A stretch of 32,517 bases of DNA from Planctomycetota bacterium. GTDB lineage: Bacteria > Planctomycetota > UBA1135 > UBA2386. A model generated the notes under the pieces. That model saw only the letters and a list, made by a program, of their open reading frames with translations, was not told the DNA's origin and ran no database searches. The position numbers and the translations under genes were made by a program. The stretch covers positions 1 to 32,517 of the forward strand of contig JALORC010000108.1 of NCBI GenBank assembly GCA_025459175.1, in the 5' to 3' direction. Below, one piece after another: positions 8,422 through 16,701 of the stretch (position 1 is its first letter; the number at the start of each line of letters is the position of its first letter).

Positions 8422-8805
8422 ATGAGATCTCTCCCAAAGGCGCTCGCCGCGCTTGCTACGTTCCTTATGATGTGCGGCTTCCTGACTGCCCAGTCCCAGG
8501 GAGTCACAGAGCACAAGTTCGAAGTCAGCGGTGCGACTGCCCCTACGGGCGCCACCGTCGAGCTACCCACCAATCCACAGCCCGAGGACGGCACGACCAT
8601 CGAAGTCACCAAGATCGAAGAACAAGATGCTGCCGGCAACTGGAATGATGTCACCACCGCATTCAGGATCGGAGACAACAAGACCAAGAAGGTGACGCTG
8701 AAGAAGAACAACGGTGAAATCCCTTTGACGGGACGTAAGATTCGCGTTCATTGGAAGACGAGCAAGACGATCGAGGCTGATCCAATTATAACCACTACCT
8801 ACTAG
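8422..8805 (+). CDS. Small exported protein of unknown function
   Basis: A 127-residue protein starting at ATG 8422. The start is chosen because it begins a signal peptide (residues about 5-25, PKALAALATFLMMCGFLTAQ). The mature part is a polar beta-rich domain rich in Lys, Thr and Glu, with EVTKIEEQDAAGNWNDVTTAF and a C-terminus ending in PIITTTY. I recognise no family. It lies 79 bp downstream of the sigma-like gene, separated by a strong hairpin, and 5 bp upstream of the next membrane-anchored protein, so all three probably form one unit. Its codons use more A and T at third positions than the flanking genes. Confidence 0.75.
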   Translation: MRSLPKALAALATFLMMCGFLTAQSQGVTEHKFEVSGATAPTGATVELPTNPQPEDGTTIEVTKIEEQDAAGNWNDVTTAFRIGDNKTKKVTLKKNNGEIPLTGRKIRVHWKTSKTIEADPIITTTY

Positions 8806-8810
8806 TAAAG

Positions 8811-10409
8811 GTGCTTCCCCCCCGCTCACAGCCCCGCTGGGTTTGGATCACGGCCGGCCTGGCCGTCGCCTTGGCCGCTTGGTTGTTGACCGAGCGCCGC
8901 GGCGCGATGCCGGCGACAGATCCAGTCCATACCGATGTGTCGGGGGTGGGCACCGCGCCTGGTCCTGCAAGCCAAGGATTCAGGATCGAGGCACCGACCC
9001 GTACCGACGCTGGCGGGAGCGAGCCCTCCGCGGCTCACGGCGTCCCGACGGCGTCGCAGGGCGACGCGCTGACGGTGATCGTAGAGAAGCCGACGCGCGA
9101 ACCGGCCGCCGGCTTGGCGTGCGAGTGGCGAGACAACTCGAATGCTGCGCTCTTCCGCGCCACGACCGATCAAAACGGCGTCGTAAGAATTCCCCGTAAT
9201 ATGCGCGGTCAGGGTGATCGCTTCCTGCGAATCTGCGTGTCACCGATCTGGTGGCTCGATGCTCTGGATCTGAGCTTCGACCAGCAGCACACACTGGTGT
9301 TGCCCGCTACGGCCGAGATTGAGATCGAGGTTTTCGGGATCGATCGCTCGGACCAGGGCAGCAAGGATCTCAAGTTCTACGTCGCCTTTCAGAATCCCGA
9401 CGGTAGTCGCGAAGATCCGTATCAACAGGAGCTGCTCGACGGCATGCCTCGTCGCCGTCTTGCGCTCGAGTCATGGCCTCACGCGTTGAGTTCTGGCCGT
9501 CACCGCATCGATCTCCCCGCAGCTTTCTTGTACAGCATCGAGGTGGCTGCGGAAGAACTCCGGGCCAACCCGGTCCGGCATGTCTGTCGCCCTCCGGCGC
9601 GCGCGGTGTTTTCCCTGGTCGCCGATCCCAAGCCGAGATTGCAGTTCGTCGAGCAGGGCAATCCAGTGCCGGTTGCCGGTGTGGCGCACCTGTTCAGCAA
9701 GGGTCGGAGCCAGTCGCTGCGGGTCGTGGGTGGCGTCTGCCTGGTCCCAACCGGACTCGCCGAGCGCATGCGGCGTATCGACGAAGACTTCCACGCGGCG
9801 ATACTGCTCTCGGATGGCCGATTCCTCGACCTCCGGCCGGCGCAGCTTCCTTGGGATGAGCGAACCCGGACTTCCCGAGTCGATGTCGCGCATGCGGTGT
9901 ATTCCGTCGAGGTTGCGACTGCGCGGAGCGAGGATCCGAGATGGCTGCGCGGTGAGCAGTGGAACGCGGGTTCCTTCCCGATCCAGGGCTCCGCGATTGG
10001 CGAGCCCCTGAAGGTGGCCTTTGCCCGAGAACAGCATGCGTTGCGACTGCTGCGCCTTCCCGAGAGCTGGTCGCGCATCTGGCTTGCGTACGCCGATGGC
10101 GGAGTTTTGCTGGTCACCAACGCTACGGGAGCCACGCCGCAAGCCTCCGAGTTGGAAGTGGTTCGCGTGCTGCGCGTCGACTTCGCCAAGGATGTTGCGC
10201 CCCTGGTCGAGCAGTTCGGCAGCCAGACAGTGACGTTCGAGTTGAAGGTCAACGATCATCCGGAGACGCTTGCTGCCCCGATCGACGTCGTGCGTGTCGA
10301 CTCTGCCGGCGATTGCGCCGGCATGCAGTGGGAAAAAGTCGTCGTTCGCGGCGCCACCGGACAGATCATCGTCGCTGGCGGCAGGCATCGAGTTGTGGTT
10401 GCGCAGTGA
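8811..10409 (+). CDS. Membrane-anchored protein with a carboxypeptidase-regulatory-like domain
   Basis: A 532-residue protein beginning with GTG at 8811, 5 bp after the preceding stop. One N-terminal transmembrane segment (residues about 11-27, VWITAGLAVALAAWLL) anchors it with the rest outside. A low-complexity linker follows. Residues about 85-135 resemble a carboxypeptidase-regulatory-like or Ig-like fold (VIVEKPTREPAAGLACEW, then TTDQNGVVRIP). The remaining 400 residues look like more beta domains without a recognisable family. The close spacing with the small exported protein and the upstream sigma-like gene suggests a surface structure or sensor controlled by that sigma factor. GC at third positions is lower than in the flanking genes, a possible sign of different history. 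Confidence 0.8.
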   Translation: MLPPRSQPRWVWITAGLAVALAAWLLTERRGAMPATDPVHTDVSGVGTAPGPASQGFRIEAPTRTDAGGSEPSAAHGVPTASQGDALTVIVEKPTREPAAGLACEWRDNSNAALFRATTDQNGVVRIPRNMRGQGDRFLRICVSPIWWLDALDLSFDQQHTLVLPATAEIEIEVFGIDRSDQGSKDLKFYVAFQNPDGSREDPYQQELLDGMPRRRLALESWPHALSSGRHRIDLPAAFLYSIEVAAEELRANPVRHVCRPPARAVFSLVADPKPRLQFVEQGNPVPVAGVAHLFSKGRSQSLRVVGGVCLVPTGLAERMRRIDEDFHAAILLSDGRFLDLRPAQLPWDERTRTSRVDVAHAVYSVEVATARSEDPRWLRGEQWNAGSFPIQGSAIGEPLKVAFAREQHALRLLRLPESWSRIWLAYADGGVLLVTNATGATPQASELEVVRVLRVDFAKDVAPLVEQFGSQTVTFELKVNDHPETLAAPIDVVRVDSAGDCAGMQWEKVVVRGATGQIIVAGGRHRVVVAQ

Positions 10410-10449
10410 AAGTTGCAACACGATGCCATCGGTAGCAGACGCGTTACGT

Positions 10450-10466
10450 CAGCGGTTCTGCCGCTG
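10450..10466 (+). terminator. Possible terminator hairpin after the membrane-anchored protein gene
   Basis: CAGCGG and CCGCTG form a perfect 6-bp stem around the loop TTCTG, 40 bp after the stop codon at 10409. There is no T-tract, so termination is only suggested by position. Confidence 0.3.
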
Positions 10467-10714
10467 CGCATGAATCGGCCCGGCAAGCGAGACGCATGTG
10501 AGTTTTGCTCAGGGCAAGTCAACCTCCATGGCGTCATGCATGACTTCAACAGCAGGGGCGATGACGAGCGAGCGGCGATGATCGCGCGCTACGACGCGAA
10601 TTCTGCTGTCGACCGTGACTGGCGGTCCGAGACCTTCCCGCCCGGATTGGTGATCGATCGCCACCGGCTGCTGTTGGTCATGCCGTAGCGCTGGCGCAGA
10701 CGCGGCGTGCAATC

Positions 10715-10743
10715 TTGGTCGACGGCCCGGCGCCGTGTAGCTT
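10715..10743 (+). promoter_or_regulatory. Promoter of the AraC-family gene, probably leaderless
   Basis: TTGGTC (10715-10720), a 17-nt spacer and TAGCTT (10738-10743) match a sigma-70 type promoter. The ATG at 10753 lies 9 nt after the -10 hexamer. The transcript would therefore begin at or next to the start codon, consistent with the absence of a Shine-Dalgarno sequence. Confidence 0.55.
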
Positions 10744-10752
10744 TGCGCCATC

Positions 10753-11517
10753 ATGGAGCCGGACCTCCAGCGCGCATGGCTCGACGGGCTCGCCCCCGGC
10801 CCGCTCCGCCACCTGTTCGACCACCTGCCGGGAACGCTGTTCTTCGCCAAAGACCGCCAAGGGCGGCTGATGATGGGCAACCCGGCGTTCGTGCGCCGCT
10901 GCGGTCTCACCACCGAAGCCGAGCTGGTCGGGCTGACCGACGACTGGATCTTTCCGCCGCGGCTGGCGCAGAAGTACCGCCGCGACGACCAGCGCGTGAT
11001 GCAGACCAGGAAGCCGCTGCTGGGCCTGATCGAGCTGTTCCCCAATGCCACCGGCCAGCCCGAGTGGTTCGTCACCGACAAGCTGCCGTTGATCGGCCGC
11101 GACGGCCAGTGCGTCGGCGTCTGCGGCACCGTGCGCAGCTACGAGGAACAGCACGCCGCGATACAGCCCTACCTCGAACTCGCCGAGGTCGCCGCGCACA
11201 TCAAGCGCGAGTTCCGCCAGCCGCTCGACGTGGCGAAGCTGGCGGCGATGGCCGAGCTGTCGGTGCGGCAGTTCGAGCGCAAGTTCCGCGCGACCTTCCA
11301 GACCACCCCGCGCGCGTATCTGATGCGCATGCGCATCATCCATGCGTGCGAGCTGCTGCTGCGGTCGCGGCAGCCGATCACCGAGGTCGCGCTGCAGTCC
11401 GGCTTCTACGACCACAGCGACTTCGCGCGGCAGTTCCGTCGGCAGATGGGCTTGTCGGCCAGCGCCTATCGCCAGGGCGGCGGCGCGCGGCCGGCGCCGC
11501 GGCCGGCGGATCGCTGA
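10753..11517 (+). CDS. PAS domain-containing AraC-family transcriptional regulator
   Basis: A 254-residue DNA-binding protein. Residues about 18-135 form a PAS sensor fold (LFDHLPGTLFFAKDRQGRLMMGNPAF, then a PLIGRDGQCVGVCGTVRSY strand at the end). Residues about 150-245 are the AraC/XylS double helix-turn-helix: LDVAKLAAMAELSVRQFERKFRATFQTTP for the first and PITEVALQSGFYDHSDFARQFRRQMGLSASAYR for the second. The arrangement matches the PAS-AraC regulators common in Planctomycetota, where the PAS domain replaces the arabinose-binding cupin. It has its own promoter-like element just upstream and no obvious target gene beside it. The next gene is convergent with a gap of only 7 bp. Its ligand is unknown. 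Confidence 0.93.
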   Translation: MEPDLQRAWLDGLAPGPLRHLFDHLPGTLFFAKDRQGRLMMGNPAFVRRCGLTTEAELVGLTDDWIFPPRLAQKYRRDDQRVMQTRKPLLGLIELFPNATGQPEWFVTDKLPLIGRDGQCVGVCGTVRSYEEQHAAIQPYLELAEVAAHIKREFRQPLDVAKLAAMAELSVRQFERKFRATFQTTPRAYLMRMRIIHACELLLRSRQPITEVALQSGFYDHSDFARQFRRQMGLSASAYRQGGGARPAPRPADR

Positions 11518-11524
11518 GCGAACC

Positions 11525-12001
11525 TCAGCGCTGCGCGAGCGCCGGGGCGGCCGGGGCCGGGCCCGGATGTGCCACGCGCGTCATCGCCGCGTGCCGGCCG
11601 AGGTCCGAACGCCACACCATCTGCGTCGTGCTGCAGCTGCCGTCGGCGTGCTCGTACCAGTCGACGCCGGCACCGCGCACGACCCCGACGATCGGGCTCC
11701 ACGGCCAGTTGCCCCAGTACTGCTGCAGCGGCGCGGCATCGATCGCGCCGTTCAACGTCGGCACCGAGGTTCCGTCCGGGAGCTGCAAGCGATGCGACGG
11801 CTCTGCCGCCGCAGCGGCCGGTGCAGCCGGCGGCGCCAGTTGTGCCTTGGCCGGAGCAGCGGCCGGAGCCGCGTCGACCGCGGCCGGCGTGGCCACCGCA
11901 ATGGTGGTCACCTCCGGCGCGCAGCACTCGACAGGCCACAGCCACGAGATCGCGAGAGCCATCAGGACGGCGCTCGCGGCGCCGGCGTTGGAAGCGTTCA
12001 T
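11525..12001 (-). CDS. Small exported Ala/Pro-rich protein of unknown function
   Basis: A 158-residue protein from ATG 12001. The start codon overlaps the stop of the upstream gene in the sequence ATGA (11998-12001), so the two are probably translationally coupled. The N-terminus is a hydrophobic signal or anchor (residues about 8-27) ending in two cysteines. It is followed by an Ala/Pro-rich linker (about 35-65) and a compact C-terminal domain with LPDGTSVPTLNGAIDAAP and WPWSPIVGVVRGAGVDWYEHADGSCSTTQM. I recognise no family. The coupling suggests it acts with the secreted protein encoded upstream. Confidence 0.75.
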   Translation of the reverse strand: MNASNAGAASAVLMALAISWLWPVECCAPEVTTIAVATPAAVDAAPAAAPAKAQLAPPAAPAAAAAEPSHRLQLPDGTSVPTLNGAIDAAPLQQYWGNWPWSPIVGVVRGAGVDWYEHADGSCSTTQMVWRSDLGRHAAMTRVAHPGPAPAAPALAQR

Positions 12002-13116
12002 AGATGCGTGACCTGGGCGTTGGTCCACTGCGCGAGGTTGATGTTGACGTCCCAGACGATGCTCTGGAACACGAAGTCCGTTCCGGCCAGCGTCGGTGAC
12101 AGCGTGTTGGGCAGCGCGACCGTGATCTCGCGCACGCCCGACGACAGCGTCGACAGGCCGAGCGGCACGATGCTGCCGGGATTGCCGACGTGGCTGTAGC
12201 CGATCAGCGTGCCCTGGAGGCCGAACTCGAAGTACGGCGGCATCTGGAAGCCGACCGAACCGGCCAGGAACACCAGACCGAACGGCGCCAGGTTGTCGCT
12301 GATGCGCAGGATCAGGCCGTCGCGGCGCGGCTGGCCGCTGATGTCGGGCCACAGGCCGTTCATGCTGAGGTTGGCCCCCGGTGCACCGAGGCGCGTGCTG
12401 GTCGGGTCGACACCGCCGAGGTGCAGGTTGGGGCTCGTCACCAGCGGGCCGAGGATGTAGGTCCACGGCGTCGAGAACGACGCGGCCGTGAGGCGTCCGG
12501 CCCAGGTCGGGTCCGGGGCGCCGGCGCGGTGGTTCTCGCCGAGCACCGCACCGGTGCCGGCATTGAGCATGTCGGCGCGGAACAGCGAGTGCCCGTCGGT
12601 GGCCGGCCACAGCGGGTTCGCGGGCAGGTCGACGCCGACGTAGAGCCGGTCGTAGGTCAGGTTGGACGTCAGCGGGTTGAGCAGCAGACCACCGCCGATG
12701 TTGAACCCGTCGGTCATGATCCACGTGCCGCGTTGCGGATTGGTCGACGGTGGCGACGTGATGCCGCTGATGCGCAGCAGTTCGCCGGCCGGCGTCATGT
12801 CGGGTCCGGGGCCGGCAGCGGCGGTTCGCACCACGATGTCGTAGGTCTCGGGCGTCGACAGCCGTTCGTCGGCGAGCCAGTGATACATGCCGAACAGGCG
12901 GATGAAGCCGTTGCTGTCGCCGATGCCACGGAAGTGGTCGTCATCGAGCTCGAGCAGCGCCTCGGCGCGGTTGGCGACGTCGGGACGGCCGACGAACGAC
13001 GTGCAGGTGATCGTCTGCCGTTCAGGATCCTGCGGGTAGAAGATGAACGGGTTGACCTGTGCCAGTGCGGTGCCGGTCAGGACTGCGAGGGGTAGCAGGG
13101 AGCGGAGGGACTGCAT
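11998..13116 (-). CDS. Secreted protein with planctomycete-type C-terminal beta domain
   Basis: A 372-residue protein from ATG 13116, chosen because it begins a clear signal peptide (MQSLRSLLPLAVLTGTALAQ). The mature protein is beta-rich, with repeated hydrophobic strands and no catalytic motif that I can see. The C-terminal 90 residues (from about GLVFLAGSVGFQMPPYFEF to the end, with PTLAGTDFVFQSIVWDVN) resemble the C-terminal domain of the protein at 1-2081, a domain type found in many exported planctomycete proteins and perhaps used for surface display. The start codon lies inside a hairpin (13111-13144). The gene is divergent from the VIT-vWA gene across 230 bp and coupled by ATGA to the small exported protein downstream. 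Confidence 0.8.
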   Translation of the reverse strand: MQSLRSLLPLAVLTGTALAQVNPFIFYPQDPERQTITCTSFVGRPDVANRAEALLELDDDHFRGIGDSNGFIRLFGMYHWLADERLSTPETYDIVVRTAAAGPGPDMTPAGELLRISGITSPPSTNPQRGTWIMTDGFNIGGGLLLNPLTSNLTYDRLYVGVDLPANPLWPATDGHSLFRADMLNAGTGAVLGENHRAGAPDPTWAGRLTAASFSTPWTYILGPLVTSPNLHLGGVDPTSTRLGAPGANLSMNGLWPDISGQPRRDGLILRISDNLAPFGLVFLAGSVGFQMPPYFEFGLQGTLIGYSHVGNPGSIVPLGLSTLSSGVREITVALPNTLSPTLAGTDFVFQSIVWDVNINLAQWTNAQVTHL

Positions 13117-13144
13117 CGGATTCCGTTGGAAGGACGGAATGCAG
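13111..13144 (-). promoter_or_regulatory. RNA hairpin enclosing the start codon of the secreted-protein gene
   Basis: In the transcript, ATTCCGT and ACGGAAT pair perfectly over a 7-nt loop. CTGC on the 5' side pairs with GCAG, which contains the G of the start codon, leaving CCGAT (with the A and U of AUG) as a bulge. No Shine-Dalgarno sequence is present, so folding could control access to the start. Confidence 0.5.
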
Positions 13145-13346
13145 TGAGAGAGGGGGCACAGCCAACTATCCCGAGGCCGCGTTCGTGTAACCGCCAAGGG
13201 CCTGTTTCCAGGCTCGGGTCGGCGGCGATCCCATCCCTCGATGGCAAGGCCGTTGCCGCCGCCGACGGAGAATTCTGGGCCCGCAGTGTCACTGGTGCGG
13301 CGGTTCGCGCGTGGAGCCGGGCGAACCCTTTCCACCGGAACCGATC

Positions 13347-15782
13347 ATGACGACACTCTCGCCCGCCTTGTCCCCCTCCGCTCCCGCCGCTGGCACCTTG
13401 GTATCGGCCGATGGCCGCACGCTGCCACTGGTCGGCACCCGCCTCGTCGTGCGCGCCGCCGCCGGCTTCGCCAGCGTGCGCCTGGTGCAGACCTTCCGCA
13501 ACCCGCACACCACGCCGCTGCACGTCACCTACCAGTTGCCGTTGCCGTCGGACGCGGCCGTCGGTGGCTTCGCGTTCCGCATCGGTGAGCAGCGGATCCA
13601 GGGCGAGATCGACCGGCGGCACGCCGCGCGGGCCCGCTTCGAACAGGCGATCGCCAGCGGTCGCACCGCGGCGCTGCTCGAACAGGACCGCAGCAGCTTG
13701 TTCACGCAGGAGCTCGGCAACGTGCCGCCCGGGGCCACGATCGAGGCCGAGGTCGACGTCGACCAGCCGCTGGCCTGGCTCGACGGCAGCTGGAGCTGGC
13801 GCTTCCCGACCACGGTGGCACCGCGCTACCTCGGCGCCGAGGGTCGCGTGCCGGATGCCGGTCGCATCGCCGTCGACGTCGTCGACCCGAACGGCCCGGC
13901 GCTGCCGCCGCGCTGTGAGCTCGAGCTGTGGATCGACGATGCGGTGACCGGTGCGATCGGGTCGCCGTCGCACGCGCTGCGCAGCGATGGGCTCGGCGGC
14001 AGCACGCGGCTCGGTTTCGCCGAGGCCGGCGGTCGCGTGGCGATGGATCGCGACGTGGTGGTGAACTGGCCGGTCGCCTCGCCGCAGGTCGGCGTCTCGC
14101 TGCGCGCGATGCGCGTGGCGCACGGCCCGCTGGCCGGCCAGGCGTTCGGCCTGCTGACGCTGGTGCCGCCGCGCGCCGAGATCGGCATGCGGCCGCGGGC
14201 GCGCGATCTGATCGTGCTGCTCGACATCAGCGGTTCGATGCAGGGGGCGCCGCTGCAGCAGGCGCAGCAGGTGACGTCGGCGCTGCTGCGCTCGCTGACG
14301 AGCGAGGATCGCATCGAGCTGATCGCGTTCGCCGATCGGCCGATGGCGTGGTCGAAGGGCCCGCAGTTCGCGACCCCGGCCAACGTCGGCAAGGCGCTGC
14401 AGTGGGTCGGCAAACTGCAGGCCGGCAGCAGCACCGAGATGCACACCGCGATCCTCGAAGCGCTGGCCGCCACCCGCGCCGGTGTGCAGCGGCAGGTGGT
14501 CGTCGTCACCGACGGGCAGATCGGTTTCGAGCAGGAGATCGTCGGTACGATCAAGAACGGCCTGCCGGCGGCGAGTCGCGTGCACGTGGTCGGCGTCGGC
14601 AGCGCACCCAACCGCACGCTGACGCAGGGTGCGTCGCGCGCCGGCCGCGGCATCGAGCTGCTGCTCGGCGTCGACGAGGACCCGACCCCGGCGGTGGCGC
14701 GGCTGTTGGCGCGCACGTCGCTGTCGCTGGTCGACGAGCTGGTGCTCGACGGGGGCGCCGTGCTGGCGCGCGCGCCACAGGCGATGCCCGACCTGTGCGC
14801 CGGTTCGCCGCTGCGGCTGCTGGTGCAGTTGGCGCCGCAAGGTGGTGCCGTGCGCCTGCGCGGGGCGACTGCCGACGGTGCGTTCGTGCACACGCTCGAG
14901 GTGCCGGTCCCGGTGGCCAGCGATGACGCGCTGCTGGTGCGGGCGTTCGGCCGCGAACTGGTCGAGGACCTCGAGGCCGAGCTCGCGGCGACCGGCGATC
15001 GCGACGGAGTGAACGCCCGCATCGAGGCGATCGGTCTCGCGCACCGGATCAGCACCCGCCACACGTCGTGGATCGCGGTGACGCCGACGGCGACCGTCGA
15101 CCCGCGCCTGCCGCAGGTGCACGAGCAGGTGCCGCACCAACTGCCGCACGGCATGTCGGTGGCGCTGCTCGGCCTGCGTGGGGCCGATGTCGAGGATCAG
15201 GCGGAGTACGAGTGCCTCGCGATGCCGCCGGCGCCGACTGCGGCACCGATCGCGATGCCGTCGCGTTCGACCACCGAGCGGCGCCGCGAAGCTGCGCCGA
15301 AGCAGAAGCAGACCCCGCCGTCGTCGATCGCGCCGACCGGGGCGGGCGGGCCGCCGCTGCGCGATGCCGATGAGTTGGCCGAGGAGGGCGGGGCCTCGCG
15401 TGCGGACCTCGGCAAGGCGAAGAAGGAGTCGCTGTTCGATCGCCTGTTCAGCCGCCGCAAGCCCGCGGACGGGGCGGGTGGCGGTGGGCCGGGCGGCAGT
15501 GGGCCGACCGTGGTGCTGCGGCTGCGCGCCGCCGACCACTTCGTGTTCGAGCTCGCCGGACTCTCGCAGTGGCAGGTGCCCGACCGCGTCACCGTGGTGT
15601 TCGCTGACGGCAGTGAGTTCGTGCTGGCGATCGATGCCTCGCGCACGACCGCCGACGGCAAGCTGTCGCGCAAGGCGCTGGTGCGGCTGGTGCTGCTGGC
15701 CGCGGCCGGCCTGCCGAACGCTGTGCCGGTGCGGTTGCGCCTGCACCGCGGAGCGGACACGCTGGAGCTGCCGATCGCATGA
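13347..15782 (+). CDS. VIT and von Willebrand factor A domain protein
   Basis: An 811-residue protein. Residues about 12-140 form a VIT domain as in inter-alpha-trypsin inhibitor heavy chains (RLVQTFRNPHTTPLHVTYQLPLP, IGEQRIQGEIDRR). Residues about 285-450 form a vWA domain with an intact MIDAS: DISGSM at about 293-298, a Thr in SSTEMHT and an Asp in VVTDGQ. A Pro/Ser/Arg-rich linker (about 630-720) leads to a small C-terminal beta/alpha domain. No signal peptide is seen, so the location is uncertain. The ATG at 13347 is used. A GTG 12 codons upstream (13311) is also possible. Its stop overlaps the sigma-factor start as ATGA, linking this putative adhesion or sensing protein to regulation by that sigma factor. 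Confidence 0.92.
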   Translation: MTTLSPALSPSAPAAGTLVSADGRTLPLVGTRLVVRAAAGFASVRLVQTFRNPHTTPLHVTYQLPLPSDAAVGGFAFRIGEQRIQGEIDRRHAARARFEQAIASGRTAALLEQDRSSLFTQELGNVPPGATIEAEVDVDQPLAWLDGSWSWRFPTTVAPRYLGAEGRVPDAGRIAVDVVDPNGPALPPRCELELWIDDAVTGAIGSPSHALRSDGLGGSTRLGFAEAGGRVAMDRDVVVNWPVASPQVGVSLRAMRVAHGPLAGQAFGLLTLVPPRAEIGMRPRARDLIVLLDISGSMQGAPLQQAQQVTSALLRSLTSEDRIELIAFADRPMAWSKGPQFATPANVGKALQWVGKLQAGSSTEMHTAILEALAATRAGVQRQVVVVTDGQIGFEQEIVGTIKNGLPAASRVHVVGVGSAPNRTLTQGASRAGRGIELLLGVDEDPTPAVARLLARTSLSLVDELVLDGGAVLARAPQAMPDLCAGSPLRLLVQLAPQGGAVRLRGATADGAFVHTLEVPVPVASDDALLVRAFGRELVEDLEAELAATGDRDGVNARIEAIGLAHRISTRHTSWIAVTPTATVDPRLPQVHEQVPHQLPHGMSVALLGLRGADVEDQAEYECLAMPPAPTAAPIAMPSRSTTERRREAAPKQKQTPPSSIAPTGAGGPPLRDADELAEEGGASRADLGKAKKESLFDRLFSRRKPADGAGGGGPGGSGPTVVLRLRAADHFVFELAGLSQWQVPDRVTVVFADGSEFVLAIDASRTTADGKLSRKALVRLVLLAAAGLPNAVPVRLRLHRGADTLELPIA

Positions 15783-16351
15783 GCCACGCCGCCGACAGCG
15801 ACCACGAACTCGCCGCGATCGCCGCGGGGGACACCGAGGCGTTCGCCCGCTGGATGGCGGGCGCCGAAGGGTCGCTGCGGCGGGCGCTGCGGCGGTTCGC
15901 GGCCGCGGTCGACACCGAAGCAGTGCTGCAGGAAGCGCTGCTGCGGATCTGGCAAGTAGCGCCGCAGTGCAAGCCGGACGGCCGGCCGCACGGGCTGCTG
16001 CGGCTGGGCCTGCGCATCACGGTCAACCTCGCGATCAGCGAGAGCCGGCGCCACCGGCTGCAGCCGGTGGCGTTCGGCGACGAACTGCCGGACGTGAACG
16101 TGGAACCGGTCGGCGTGCCCGACGCGGCGCTGCGCGCGGCGATCGCCGGTTGTCGCGACAAGCTGCCGGCGCAGCCGGGGCGCGCGATCGCGGCGCGGAT
16201 CGCCGACGGCGGCTTGCGCGACGATCACGCACTCGCGGCCGAACTCGGCATGCGCACCAACACCTTCCTGCAGAACATCACCCGCGCGCGGGCCCTGCTC
16301 GCCGCCTGCCTCGAACGCGCCGGCATCGACCTGTCGCTGGAGCTCGCATGA
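15779..16351 (+). CDS. ECF-type RNA polymerase sigma factor
   Basis: A 190-residue protein. Region 2 spans about residues 8-95, with the core-binding helix around DTEAVLQEALLRIWQVAPQ and the -10-recognition part LRLGLRITVNLAISESRRHR. Region 4 is near the end (about 125-185), with the helix-turn-helix GLRDDHALAAELGMRTNTFLQNITRARALLAACLE. It is the right length for an ECF factor, and the divergent helix-turn-helix is typical of planctomycete-specific groups. The gene overlaps the vWA gene by ATGA at 15779-15782 and the following small gene by ATGA at 16348-16351, so the three are surely one translationally coupled operon. No classical zinc-binding anti-sigma factor is nearby. The vWA protein or the 73-residue protein may take that role. 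Confidence 0.85.
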   Translation: MSHAADSDHELAAIAAGDTEAFARWMAGAEGSLRRALRRFAAAVDTEAVLQEALLRIWQVAPQCKPDGRPHGLLRLGLRITVNLAISESRRHRLQPVAFGDELPDVNVEPVGVPDAALRAAIAGCRDKLPAQPGRAIAARIADGGLRDDHALAAELGMRTNTFLQNITRARALLAACLERAGIDLSLELA

Positions 16352-16569
16352 ACGCCGAAGATCCGTTGCTCGAGGCCGCCGTCACCGCGCACCGACCGCT
16401 GTCGTCGCGCGGCGAGGTGCGCTTCCACCCGGCGTTCTTCGACCTCGATGCCGCGGGCCGCGAGGAACTGTTCGCGCGCACCTGGCAGCAGCGGCAGATG
16501 GAGCAGGCGCTCGATCCGCGCGGGCTGTCGAGCACCGCCAACGCGGTGCTGGCGCGGCTGCGGCGGTGA
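16348..16569 (+). CDS. 73-residue protein coupled to the sigma factor
   Basis: This short gene starts in the ATGA overlap with the sigma-factor stop and ends at TGA 16567-16569. The product is soluble, helical and charged: LLEAAVTAHRPLS, then FHPAFFDLDAAGREELFARTWQQRQMEQALD, then SSTANAVLARLRR. It has no signal peptide, membrane segment or Cys/His cluster. I know of no characterised homologue. The overlap makes a role in the same regulatory unit likely, for example as an anti-sigma or adaptor peptide, but that is inference. Confidence 0.75.
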   Translation: MNAEDPLLEAAVTAHRPLSSRGEVRFHPAFFDLDAAGREELFARTWQQRQMEQALDPRGLSSTANAVLARLRR

Positions 16570-16701
16570 CGCGGGTCTTGCCGCACTGGCTTGGCGGCGG
16601 CTGCAGCGGCACTGGTTGCTGCCGAGCTCCGGGTCACACGACCTGTTGCCGGCTCGCACCCCGGAACTGCTGCGGGAGGGCCGCGGCGATCGGCCCGTGT
16701 G

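Larger units (their letters stand above)
10410..10752. other. 343-bp stretch without a convincing gene
   Basis: It contains a CAGCGG/CCGCTG hairpin near the left end and the promoter of the AraC gene at the right end. A possible 71-codon frame (10473-10688, plus strand, starting MNRPGKRDACEFCSGQ) has moderately GC-rich third positions. It shows no recognisable domain or ribosome-binding site, so it is not called. Confidence 0.5.

Noticed and set aside
10473..10688. Possible 71-codon gene before the AraC regulator
   Set aside because: Third positions are moderately GC-rich, but no domain, ribosome-binding site or conserved neighbour supports it.
16565..16701. Open frame continuing past the 73-residue gene in another phase (LAALAWRRLQRHWLLP...)
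   Set aside because: It could suggest a frameshift, but the 73-residue protein ends naturally and the extension has no recognisable domain.
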